Origin: Fomitopsis serialis
Lineage: Eukaryota; Basidiomycota; Agaricomycetes; Polyporales; Fomitopsidaceae
Direction of reading: 5' to 3'
DNA length: 61,877 nucleotides
Assembly (NCBI RefSeq): GCF_022376445.1
Contig: NW_025955186.1
Location: 1 to 61,877, forward strand
Each line of letters opens with the position of its first letter. Position 1 is the first letter of the stretch. Positions 48,801 to 58,193 of the stretch are shown here, in pieces. Below the pieces are notes generated by a model, which saw nothing but the letters and a program-made list of their open reading frames with translations, was not told the origin of the DNA and did no database searches. Made by a program: the position numbers and the translations under genes.

Positions 48801-51800
48801 AGACGATGTGTCTCTTTATAGACTGAGTGTACCGGATGACTTCCTCGGCCAACTCCAACATGGGCTCATCGACAGTGACCGTCAGTGAATCCTCGGAAGC
48901 ACCGCCTTCCAATGCAGATTCGCTGGCAGCTTCAAGACCTGAGCTAGACTCACACACAGCGAGCGAAGCACCTACGCTCCACGGAGACGAGCTTGCAGCA
49001 TCTGCCAAAGGAGATAGACCGGGTGTCTGGGATTGGATGGGAACCTGGTGGACCAAGGGAACGAAGAACGGGCAATCTTTCACCCGCCCCGACTCGAATC
49101 ATCGCCGGACTCAGTGCCATCGTCGAAAACCTGGTAGACACCATGCTGCCCGCCCCGAGGATGCTTCATCTGCGACCTCAGCTCCGCAAAACCCGAACCA
49201 ACCTAGTCGCCGCAAGGCTGTCCGGAGCGTCTTTGGCAACCTGGGCTTCTCGATGCTGAACCCTTCCGTGAACTCGTTGGGCTCGCAGAAGCGCTGCACC
49301 ACGTCCGTAACGGACGCCCGCCCAAGGCTTCGAGCTGCCAACAGACACAAAGTCGGTGAGGAGTGTGCGCTCTGCGGCTTCTTCCCCGTCCAGACCGCCG
49401 TCTTTGCTGCCACCGCCTGTTTCGTCTGTCCCTTTCAAATCTGCGTCGCCATCCAATCCACCTTCCATCATCTTTCCTTGCGACTGCCGTCAGGGGCACG
49501 CAGGCGCTGGCCGCCATGGGACTTCATCTCCTGGGAAGACCTCGCTGCGTTCCTCGCCGCGATCCCGCGCCATGTGACGTACCGCGAGCAACCGAAGGAG
49601 TGCAACGATAGTGCGGTTCTGCTGACGAGTGTGTGCAAGCCCCTTCCGGAAGACTCGTGTCTCCGCGGTCTTCGATGGGGCGGCAAGCGTGTGTACCCAA
49701 TGGGCTTCTGGGGCAAGGAGGCGATCAGGGAGGATAGGAATGTGGAGGTGGGTGTCCTGGACAAAAGCGAGGGTGGGCCGAGTTGGACGGTATCATCGAA
49801 GATGAGTAGGGCGAAAACGAGGCGGCGAACGAGCTCAGCAAGCGCTGGGTCCGCGTTGCGCGCGCTGGCCTCAAGATCGCGAAGCATGCGGGCGGTTTTG
49901 CGTACTACCTGGCTGCGAAGGAGCAGAGGTGCCAGTGGAAGGTCGAGGGCATGCTTGCCACGAAGGTCGAGAGGTGGCAGTAGGAGGAACGGCGAGAGCG
50001 CAAGGAGGAAGAGCGGTGCCTCGGGGGCCGCCGGTGGGATGAGGGCTCGATGGATGTTGACGATGACGAGGGTCTCGCAGCGGAAGAGTCTACGGATGAC
50101 AGCAAGGAGGACGAGAATGATACGCCCGAGATCAAGGCGCTGAAGGTACATTCGATTCCATGTTGGGCTGGCACAGGTGTTGATTGGTTTATTGTCAGGC
50201 TCGCCGGCGATATCTCCAGTCTCTCCTGGACTCGTCTACTCAGGGTCGCACCTCCCCGTCAATTCCTCGACGCCGCCCTCGAGGCCCGCAATCACACAAG
50301 CCAGCACGTCCTTGCAGCTCCCTCCGGGTCGTCCCTGGCTACACTATCCTTATTGTCGACACGAACATCCTTCTTTCATCGCTGGCAATCATCTCTTCTT
50401 TGGTCGAGAGCATGCAGTGGACAGTAGTCGTTCCTCTCCCCATGATCATGGAGCTCGACAGCCTGTCGAGCAATGCGTCGGCACTCGGCGATGCAGCGAC
50501 GTCCGCACTGGATTACATCACTTCGCACTGTGTTCCTGATCGGTGTTATATTCGTAGGGTAGTCTCAAAGCTCATTCTCGGCAGCTCAGCGTGACGAACA
50601 TATAACACCTGGCATTGATGCTTGCGCCCGGGCGATAGAGCCACGAGTGTGAGCACATCGCGCCTCAGAGTTCACTGTACAGTCTGTTGTCAAATGACGA
50701 TTTGGACTCGTCTTTGAGGTGTGCATCGCTGCGATCTTCTCTGCCCAGCGGCGCATTGGCGTCGAGTCCCTTCGACAAGCCACCTCGCCACGAATAACAT
50801 ATCTCATGCCCAAGAAATTGCATTCGTAAATACTGACAACTGTTCTCAACGAGCCCAGACAAAACCGTGCCACCGTTTTCGACATCAGTTGGTGGCAGTC
50901 AGATCAATGGTACCATCTGGCCGAACAACATAGAACACTGCGCCTTCTGCCACCGTGAGATCAATATTCACCTCTGGCTCATTCTCCATGGCCTCTGGCT
51001 CTCCGGACGAGATACTGATGACGTCAGTGTCATCCAACTTCTGCAATGATGGTCCTGGACGATTGTTGCCAATGGCGAACACATCCTGAGAGCTGCCAAC
51101 TACCAATAAAGGCAAGGTCAGCTGCACATCAGAGTGGATAACGAGGGCACGAACCTCGATTGAAAAGTGTGAGTCCTGTCGCCGACCTGCTGGGATGAGA
51201 AGAGGCTGCGTCGTCTTCATTGTCGGAGCTCGATGGCAGTGCATAGTACGCGAGCGAGTCATCTGGTGGTTCGATCCGACCAGCACAGCTGTGCATAAAG
51301 AGGACGTTGCGTCCGACACATCTGTTACAGCGGCGGCATCTCGCGAGCACCCGGGCGAGCGAAGCAAAGCTGACCCCCTCCGATGATGGATCGAGGAGGT
51401 TCAGGAGGGTAGTCGTGACCTCATCGTCGGATGGCGCGAAGTCTTCTCTTTGGACTCCTTGAGATAGTAGTGAGGGCAGTTCATCCCCTACGAAACATAT
51501 GAGTTCGTGATGGACTGCCTCTGAAATTGACACCCAAACTTACAATCAATCTTATCATCCTCGTTCACCTGTGCAGATCGAGCCTTACTCGGTGTTGAAG
51601 CCGCTGACGATAATGGGGTCAGGGGTGACAGGGATCCACTTGATGGAAGTCCGATCCCAGCGAGTCCCACATCACGACCTATAGAACACTCGACATAAGC
51701 CCAAGGTAGCTGCAGTCAGACTATTCTACATCAAGTACATACCATTGGTGCTCGTCGGTGTCATGGGAACACCTACGAGTGACAAATAAGTCGTAGTTTG

Positions 51801-54800
51801 GTGATTCGACTCAATTGCATGACTTACCTTGCCAAATACCTCGGTGGACTCTTTTCGGGTATGTCGCCAAGACGAGGTTCTCGGACCAAATATCTGCAGA
51901 GTGCACGAGCTCCCTGAGATTGACTGCAAAGAGAGTTAGTTGGTAGTTAATGAAGAGGGCACTGCTCGAAGCTCACCGAAGTATGAACAATGCCCACCAG
52001 GGCGGCCGAAAGATCGACAGCCTAAGCATGGCGATCCAGCGTGAGCACTACGATAGCTGGGCGTGAAGATATGAGGTGGGCGTGATTGCCCGCCCGTGAG
52101 ATCGCAGAAGCACCGCATGTTGTCCGGCCAGCATCGCTCCCTCGCAAATAGCTCAAGGGCGTCAAGCGGAACGATCTGGCCATCGTCGTGGGCAGGACTG
52201 GGTAGGCCAGAAATCAGTTCGCTCATGGTCAGAGGTGATATGCGGCAATGCGACTTGGCGACTTACAAACCAACGACTTGAAGTGACTGAGTCTCACTGC
52301 TGAACGACAGCAGCTGACTTGATGCTTTCAGCTCCACCTTCAGGGCTCGCTCGACTGGGGAGAGAACACGACTGGAACGAGAGGATGTGGGGGCAGAGGC
52401 CGAGCGCACATGGTAAGGCTGGGTGGAGCCATGAACCCTCGAGCGAGTCGTCCGTATCATCGCGGGGAGAGGTATTACGTAAGCTCGGTCAACGACTCGG
52501 AGAGGAGCTGGGACTCGGTCAACGACTCAGAGTCCAGTCCAGTTTTATATGCTGACTGTAATATTGCATGCGTCGCGGTGTCACATACTGGTTTATTCAG
52601 GGATTCCGGCAGAAACTACAGTGGTCACAGCTGTTACAGGCTGCACGGTGCACTGTGGCAGCGAAATTGAGGTCGACGATGAACTTCGAGAATAGAAGGA
52701 TGCGACTGCAGCGACGATGATCTCCGCGAACTTGGCTAAGGACGATGAAGTTCGAGAATCGAATGCGAGGCATATGGGACTGTCAAACTACTGTCAAAAC
52801 TAAAGTGGGTATTGTTCTTTCTTTACTCGGTGCATCTACATATGGTAAGAGGGCGCGGGAGTGGGCACCCAATTGGGACGGATCGCGCCCTCCGCTGTCG
52901 TCGCAAATCGAAGTTGCTCACTGGCAGCTGACTGGCAGGTCCTGTCAAGAACCTGCCATCTGTCAAAGGGCGAACGCGGACCACGCGTCCAGGCCTGACG
53001 TCACTTTGTGCGACGGCCGGCCAACCCTTCCAGGGTGCTCGAGTGCATGCCTCTGCCTCTCTGGTACGTGGTGCGGTACGGTGTGACGAGGGGCGTCATG
53101 ATGCTCGCGGGGCTTGTTCGGGACTTCATGGTGTCAGTCACTTGGCTTCAAGCGATGATCGCCGTTCTGCATGAGGTCTCAGTCCACTGCGCCTGATCCT
53201 GTTCATCCCTCGGATCCTGGTTCAACTGCTGATACGGCTCCACACAGAAACTGTCCGAGCTGATCGTTGAAGCTGGGTACGTAATTCGAAGTGGGATCGC
53301 CTGTTCGGCTCGCGGCGTCCGATCGTCTCGCCGGGAACGGGTCTACGTCCCCGTCTTCGTCTCCGCCGCGACCTCTGCTGACATCATAACCTCAGTTTCC
53401 CGCCTGGCGTGGTCAACACAGTGCCGTCGCTCGGCTCCGTGGGCGGCGCGGCGCTCTCGTCGCACATGGACGTCGACAAGGTCGCGTTCACGGGCAGCAC
53501 CGTCACGGGGCGCAAGATCATGGAGGCCGCGTCGAAGAGCAACCTGAAGAAGGTGCGCATCGTGTGCGCGGCCGGCGTGCCGGCCACCTCCTGCAACTGT
53601 GATACTTACGATCGGCGGATGCTGTGCCACTAGGTTAGCCTCGAGCTTGGGGGCAAGTCGCCGCATATCATCTTCGAGTCTGCGGACCTTGACCAGGGTG
53701 CGTGTGCGCGTGTCCTGGCGGCACGTTCCTACTGACGTTTGATCCGGAATGTGCCGTCTCGCGCTGGTCGTGTTCTCTGGTGCCGGTCTCGTAGCGGCGA
53801 ACTGGGCTGCCCTCGGCATCCTGTACAACACGGGCCAGGACTGCACTGCCGGATCTCGCCTCTTCGTGCAGGAGAGCATATACGACAAGTTCATGCCGGT
53901 GGGTCACCTGTCGTGTCTTTCACGCCGCCTGCCAATCCGAACTCTGCCACAGATCCTTGCCAGCAAAGCAAAGCAGCTCGTGGTCGCCGACGGCTTCGAC
54001 GAGAAGGCCTCTGGCGGTCCAGTGGTGAGCGTCCTCAGTCCCTCCACGTGCACTCTGTCGCGCCCCACACTCGGGTCCGCTGCCAGCTGGGTTCTTTCCT
54101 GGGGGATGTGGGTCTGTCGCCGCGAGCGCGCGAATCCCCGAACCTTGTCGGAGGAAGATCTCGAACCTTAACCCCAATGCAGGTGCAGAGATTGCTCCTC
54201 CGGGCGCTTCTCTGCCGCTCCGCCGAGAAGCGCTCACGCGCATTGCCGGCGTCGGCTTTGCGAACGGCGATGCTGCAGGCTCGGGGATTTCCCGAGACGG
54301 TGATACCGATGCAGCAGGAAGTGGGTTGGGTAGCCCGATCCTGTTTTTATCTGTCCGAGATGGGAATATTCTTGGAAAGTCGTTGATGCTCGATGGACGT
54401 GCAGGTGTCGAAGGTTCAGTACGACAAAATCTTCAAATATATCGGCCTCGGCAAGGAACAGGGTGCTAAATGTCTCGTCGGTGGGGAGAAACGCCAGAGC
54501 AAGGGCTATTTTGTTGACCCCACGAGTGCGTCGCTCGTTCACTTGCCGGCGGTGACCTACTAAGTCTCGAGTGAAGTCTTCACCGATGTGACGCCGGAGA
54601 TGAAAATCGTATGTGCTTGCAGCTATAGGTTACGACCTGTGCCGCGCTGATGCTTGACCTACACCCAGTTCCAAGACGAGATCTTCGGTCCGGTGTTGTC
54701 CGTCACTAAATTTAAGACGGAGGAAGAGGCGATCGCGCAGGCAAATAACACGACCTATGGCCTGGGAGCAGGCCTACACTCTAGTGCGTCCGAATTTCAT

Positions 54801-55478
54801 ATCACTTACATACTCACCTGCCATCCCACAACCTTCCCAACTGGTTATCACACGCCGCTCTATTGAATGCTGACGACGAGCTTAGATGACGCAAACCAAT
54901 GCATGCGTGTAGCCGGTGAGCTTGAGGCAGGGACGGTGAGTTTGATATTCTTGGCTTCTAGGAATCGGCGGACGATGCAAGGGCAACATATGAAGGCCTT
55001 GGTGTCACGTCTAACATCCTGTGTGGATCCGGAAGCTTCGATCATTCCGTCATACGTACCAGCCGAGTCATAGGTGCTGAGAGATTTGCGTCTCAAGCGC
55101 ATTCCAAGTCCCCACTCATGGTCCTGTTTGTCATCCGGTGACTAATGCCTCCCATTCCAGGTCTGGGTGAACCAGTACAACCTCCTCTATAACAACGTTC
55201 CCTTCGGCGGCAAGAAGCAGAGCGGCATCGGTAAGCCTTATGGTTCATTGCCCGACTGTTCAATTGTGCCTTCGCCTTCTGGCCCGAGTGATCCCCCTGG
55301 CTGCGCGATGGTTCCGTGACGAGTTAGATCACTCGGCTTCGAGGCTGTGAACTGGTGCCGTTGCTTAATGTCAAATTCATCTGCAGGTCGGGAGCTCGGC
55401 AGTTATGCCCTGGAAGAGTACACCTCCGTGAAGGCGGTGCAGTGGAACTTTGGCGAGAAGCTTGACTTCCCGTTCTAG
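36838..55478 (+). CDS. NAD(P)-dependent aldehyde dehydrogenase, split by a 13.9 kb intron
   Basis: Seventeen exons can be joined in phase: 36838-36956, 37120-37166, 37971-38160, 38254-38326, 39080-39150, 39269-39380, 53248-53276, 53396-53552, 53634-53697, 53795-53898, 53953-54024, 54405-54525, 54565-54608, 54669-54783, 54886-54935, 55161-55230, 55387-55478. The sum is 1530 nt (509 residues), the normal length of class 1/2 ALDH. Landmarks are [50 protein letters not shown], the general-base Glu in [10 protein letters not shown], the nucleophile Cys in [22 protein letters not shown] and a terminal [14 protein letters not shown]. The enzyme oxidises aldehydes to acids, probably in the cytosol. 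All coding parts are undamaged, but intron 6 (39381-53247) holds a 12.9 kb transposon. Fungal introns are rarely over 1 kb, so normal expression is doubtful. Confidence 0.93.
40094..40102 (+). repeat. Left target-site duplication of the MULE
   Basis: CTTCCAGGG sits directly outside the left terminal inverted repeat and is repeated exactly at 53027-53035. A 9 bp duplication is the expected size for Mutator-like elements. Confidence 0.93.
40103..40132 (+). repeat. Left terminal inverted repeat of the MULE
   Basis: The 30 bp begin GGATGGCCGGCCGTCGCACA and end AAAGTGACGTC. Apart from the third base (A here, T in the other end) they are the reverse complement of 52997-53026. The sequence includes the palindrome GGCCGGCC. 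Confidence 0.93.
40133..41155 (+). promoter_or_regulatory. 5' region of the MULE with subterminal TTGACAG motifs
   Basis: About 1 kb between the left end and the transposase start holds TTGACAG at 40145-40151 and 40208-40214. The same heptamer faces inward from the right end at 52780, 52791, 52942 and 52960 (as CTGTCAA). Such clusters are typical binding sites for transposases; this role is inferred. No gene was recognised here. Confidence 0.5.
41156..44572 (+). CDS. MULE transposase with SWIM zinc finger
   Basis: The N-terminal exons give [32 protein letters not shown] and [20 protein letters not shown], then [20 protein letters not shown]. After an intron (41654-41709) come [31 protein letters not shown] and [20 protein letters not shown]. 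The catalytic domain has the first Asp in [20 protein letters not shown], the second in [14 protein letters not shown] followed by CKFHVRQCW, and the Glu in [16 protein letters not shown], after a 53 nt intron (42821-42873). The SWIM finger is [19 protein letters not shown]. After two more introns the tail ends [17 protein letters not shown] at 44570-44572. No internal stop or frameshift was needed apart from canonical introns; the short intron near 41236 and the one ending 44046 are placed by phase. The layout matches basidiomycete MULE transposases, and the protein is likely active. Confidence 0.9.
44573..46239. other. Unassigned MULE cargo or filler
   Basis: These 1.7 kb lie between the transposase and the EST1-like pseudogene. 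Open frames on both strands (for example 45554-45862 minus, Ala-rich; 45864-46220 minus) look partly coding in composition but show no family I recognise. A palindrome AACCCTTCTCTAGGGGTT occurs at 44687-44704. They may be pieces of further captured genes. Confidence 0.4.
46240..46440 (+). repeat. Misplaced duplicate of an internal EST1-like exon segment
   Basis: This segment repeats 47066-47290 ([27 protein letters not shown] and the following Pro/Ser region) with about 10% differences and a 15 bp loss after GGGTCGAG. It stands upstream of the 5' end of the same pseudogene, so its position is wrong for a normal gene. The differences suggest it came from a paralogous or allelic copy and not from a simple recent local duplication. 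Confidence 0.8.
47066..47290 (+). repeat. In-place copy of the EST1-like exon segment
   Basis: This is the partner of 46240-46440, in its expected place within the EST1-like coding order, directly following the [18 protein letters not shown] exon. Confidence 0.8.
47935..48080 (+). repeat. 39 bp direct repeat flanking a 68 bp displaced block
   Basis: 47935-47973 and 48042-48080 both encode [10 protein letters not shown](V/A)LE. Between them lies a block (47974-48041) that matches 47281-47345, encoding [13 protein letters not shown]. The first unit runs into this block and then to TGA at 48046. The pattern, a jump back to an upstream segment and return with overlap, resembles template switching during copying or ectopic recombination. 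Confidence 0.75.
48480..49490 (+). pseudogene. Unidentified gene fragment embedded in the EST1-like pseudogene
   Basis: The EST1-like frame breaks after [16 protein letters not shown] and resumes at [15 protein letters not shown] near 49525. In between, coding-like sequence of another gene appears: [40 protein letters not shown], after a probable intron [19 protein letters not shown] and [14 protein letters not shown], then in another frame [13 protein letters not shown] and [20 protein letters not shown]. The frames do not join without frameshifts (one near 48885), so the fragment is decayed. I do not recognise the parent gene; the length of the piece suggests a second capture event nested in the first. 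Confidence 0.65.
50591..50884. other. Spacer between the pseudogene and the minus-strand gene
   Basis: About 290 bp hold no recognised coding sequence. This is the 3' flank of the minus-strand gene at 50885-52460 and the abrupt end of the EST1-like homology. Confidence 0.5.
50885..52460 (-). CDS. Intact MULE-carried gene: GRF-like zinc-finger protein of unknown function
   Basis: Seven exons join in phase with canonical GT-AG sites, from [20 protein letters not shown] at 52460 to a stop at 50885. After a Ser-rich N-terminus, exon 2 has [15 protein letters not shown] and [20 protein letters not shown], then [19 protein letters not shown]. The spacing CxC, CxxC and a following Cys resembles a GRF-type zinc finger, but the fit is loose. 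Further on are [18 protein letters not shown], a second Cys cluster ([20 protein letters not shown]), and [14 protein letters not shown], a good SUMO-interacting motif (VISIS flanked by acidic residues). The C-terminus is acidic, then [16 protein letters not shown]. Gene orientation is opposite to the transposase. It may be a second MULE protein that helps transposition, or a captured host gene. Its intactness next to a broken pseudogene argues for selection. Confidence 0.72.
52461..52996. promoter_or_regulatory. Right subterminal region of the MULE, direct repeats and CTGTCAA cluster
   Basis: CTCGGTCAACGACTC is repeated at 52484-52498 and 52514-52528, just upstream of the minus-strand gene. 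A longer imperfect repeat (GACGATGAACTTCGAGAATA-like) occurs at 52674-52706 and 52741-52770. CTGTCAA occurs at 52780, 52791, 52942 and 52960. These probably combine the gene's promoter with transposase-binding sites. Confidence 0.55.
52997..53026 (-). repeat. Right terminal inverted repeat of the MULE
   Basis: Read inward on the minus strand this begins GGTTGGCCGGCCGTCGCACA and differs from the left end at one position only. Confidence 0.93.
53027..53035 (+). repeat. Right target-site duplication of the MULE
   Basis: CTTCCAGGG, identical to 40094-40102, lies directly outside the right terminal inverted repeat. Confidence 0.93.
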
Positions 55479-58193
55479 GCTACAACGCTCACAGGGGTGG
55501 AGCACCCAGCCGGAGTTGCTGATGGATAGAGGCGAAGAAGCAAACAATTTGTATACCAATGTACCAGTAAAAATACTCGGCCGCATCTTGAACTGTGATA
55601 CATGCCATGTTATCTTCCGGGTTGTCCCTTGAGGTAGACCAATTGCACCGTGACCATGTGCAGGACCGCGACGAGTCGTTTGTGGGTCTCTCCCAATTCA
55701 CATTGAGCGGCTTGTCTAGCATGAGTTACATATGAGCTGCAGTATGGATGCCTACAACAATTATCTGAGACGACCTGTACCGCTGTTGATTGCACCCGGA
55801 CATATTATCTTCTCAGAGCGTCGTAACCAACTTGGCGTAGTCTGTGAGCTCCGATACTGCGGTACCTCCGAATGCGATGCGATACCTCTTGCAGACTCAT
55901 CCGAGTAAGATATCCCACGGCCCATAAGCCTCCCCTCACCCCGAGGACCACCGTGACGGAGAAGCTCGCGATCCTCCTTTAAAGTCGTCGGGGCATTCGG
56001 AGCATCCCTCGCGGGCCGTGGCGACGCAGTAGGCGTTGGCTTACTCACATATGCCACCCAAACGCTTGCTTCATCATTGAGTACACTTACTGTCCAGTAG
56101 GCAGCCCGTAAACACGACCTTGTTGAGTAGGGAAGGCGGAGGAGGACACTGAGTCAGCATCACTGAGCCTGCTGTTCCAGCGTCAGCTCATACTAGCCTA
56201 GACCTGGTTCCTCACACAGTGGTGGCGGTGATGGGAGCAGGTAATTCTCGTGGCATGCTCGTAACGATGCACTCGCCCGGGCCAGCTTCCAGGGAACTTA
56301 CGTCTCGATGCATGATAATGATGATATTTTAATTTTGTCAAACTCCGTAGTACGCGGCGATCATCAGCGTCTGTGTCGATCATACACACGCTCCCGACAC
56401 ATTGATCGCGCCGCTTGGCAGGTTCTAGTACCCTGCCGTCATGGATGCAGATCACCCGCTTCAGGGGCTGCCACTTTCTCGATAGCTGCAGAGAAGATGG
56501 TGCATTCGGACCTGGTCACGTACACGCCGTGTGCCAGACGATGCAGATATTAAACTTCTTGACTCAGACTTGGACCCAGCTATCGTCGCACTGGCAGCCA
56601 CTCTGCCAGGAATATACGGCCACCGTCCACGCAACACAATGAGGTCTAGATGAGGTCTCGCATCATGACATGAGGGTGTTCAAGTCGTCACAGTAGCCGG
56701 TCGAATGCCACACTTACCGTGCTTGGCCGCAACTTTCCTCCGAGTCGGTATACTTATTCATCGCCTAGACACACAGCGGGTCTCGTTGGCGCACGAGACG
56801 CCCACTTTCCTTTTTGGAGAGTTTCACCGGTCTGCCGTTACTTCTGCATGCTCTTGACAAAATGACCCTTGTGCTGTCAAGACAGATTGTGACTACGATG
56901 AAGCCGGCGGCATCGTGTACAAGCGTCCGAGTCGTAACTTGGCGCCCGTCCTCCCGCTCAGTGGCACGCGGCATCGCCACCGGTGTCCTTAATGATGCAT
57001 CGCACTAGGCAGTAGATCTCGCTAGAAAGCGATGCGGCCCTTTAGCACGGCGTTCCTGAGTCGAGGGTCCGGATTTGCGGGTTCCTCGCCTGCAAAATCA
57101 GAGCATGTCGAACGGAATGGATCGTCGCTTCGAGTCGCCTCGGACTCCCATTTGGGCCCCGTTGCGATTGCGCTGCGAATACTTGGCTTGACTAGACGCA
57201 TCACTGGGGCCAATCGCCTGGTTACGCCTGATCGAGTTCTCCAGGTTACATCTAACATGCAGTCAAGTTTCAGTCGAGTAAGTCAGGAGTAAGTATCGTA
57301 TGCGTGTCTGATCGGGCGGACGTAGGCCGACCGAGATCGACGGTTGGCGCAGCTCACCTAGTATCTTCGAACCTCCTGTTAGAGCTGAGGGGTGTGCCCG
57401 GGTGATGGTGCATGCAAGGTTACAGCGACCAACCTGACTCGGGGTGTACTCTCCCGCGTTTGGAAACCGGAGAGTCAAACCGACCTCGTCAATTAGTCAT
57501 CTCCGGCGCGGTCGCAAAATGGACAGTCTCCAGTCCTTCGGATTTCGAGCTGGGTCACTACGTCATTAGTCGCAGTCTCAGAAGATTTGTGGTCTGACCT
57601 GTACATGTCCTAAGCGTGGTTTATGCATGGTTTGAGAAGCACGATGCTATCGCGTCACCATGCTCGGAGCCCGGGCGGTCTATGAGCGGACGCTGCTCGG
57701 AACAGCAGGTCCTGTGGACAGCCTGACTGGCCTGAGGGCCGGCCGAGAGTTCACTTGCCATCACGCCTTCGCATCGAGAGTGGGCTCGGCGAGTCTGCTG
57801 ATCGCCGGAAGGAAGTACTTAGGCACCGTCCATTTGAAGGCGTCGTCTAACAGTCAATATCAGGTAACAGGCTCACACGTGCAGCAGGACGTCTAGCTTC
57901 ATGTCTCGCTTTTTCGACCAATACGGGGCTTCGCAATGAACGAATATCCTCCTAACAAAAAGAGCGGCATTAGATATGGAACGGATACCGTAGGAGGTCA
58001 CAGCAAATACTAGGGTATGCGTAGGGCGGTCTGTTGGGGGCCGGATGTGGATGTGTGTTACATATGGCTACAGTCAATAGATAGCGAACTGTGAATACGA
58101 CGGCAGGAGCATCGTGGCTATGAATACAGCAGATGCGTAGGAAAGCGGGGTGCGTGTCCGAGAGTTTGCAAAGCAATGTCATTATGTGTTATG
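55479..58193. other. No gene recognised
   Basis: 2.7 kb lie between ALDH and the transcription factor. The minus-strand frame at 55761-56057 (98 codons, Pro/Arg-rich) could be an exon of something but has no neighbour exons I can find. No tRNA or repeat was recognised. Confidence 0.45.

Larger units (their letters stand above)
46240..50590 (+). pseudogene. Rearranged EST1/SMG6-like pseudogene carried by the MULE
   Basis: The genuine order begins at about 46470 ([19 protein letters not shown]) and runs through [55 protein letters not shown], then [35 protein letters not shown] and [18 protein letters not shown]: the EST1 14-3-3/TPR-like region. The end is a PIN nuclease start ([26 protein letters not shown]) cut off after LDYITSHC, lacking its last acidic residues. 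Such proteins act in nonsense-mediated decay or telomerase function. It is broken: TGA at 48046-48048, a frame loss near 48105, interruption by unrelated sequence at about 48480-49490, a further frame loss near 49785, TAG at 49807-49809 and TAG at 49981-49983. An extra exon piece sits in front (46240-46440). Introns are retained, so it was copied as DNA and not from mRNA. Confidence 0.85.
40103..53026 (+). mobile_element. Large gene-carrying Mutator-like element (MULE), 12,924 bp
   Basis: The element is bounded by 30 bp terminal inverted repeats that match at 29 of 30 positions (beginning GGATGGCCGGCC on the left and GGTTGGCCGGCC on the right, read inward) and by a perfect 9 bp direct repeat. 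It lies wholly within intron 6 of the aldehyde dehydrogenase gene, in the same orientation as that gene. Contents in order are an intron-bearing MULE transposase (41156-44572), an unassigned stretch (44573-46239), a rearranged EST1/SMG6-like pseudogene (46240-50590) containing a foreign gene piece, and an intact minus-strand zinc-finger-like gene (50885-52460). Inward-pointing TTGACAG motifs cluster near both ends. Intact target duplication, near-identical ends and an undamaged transposase point to recent insertion. The host-derived pseudogene makes it Pack-MULE-like, but with its own transposase. Confidence 0.95.

Noticed and set aside
54526..54575. Possible stop (TAA) in the ALDH reading frame near 54562
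   Set aside because: It lies in a short intron (GTGCGT donor, CTACTAAG acceptor); splicing gives [22 protein letters not shown] sequence, as expected for ALDH.
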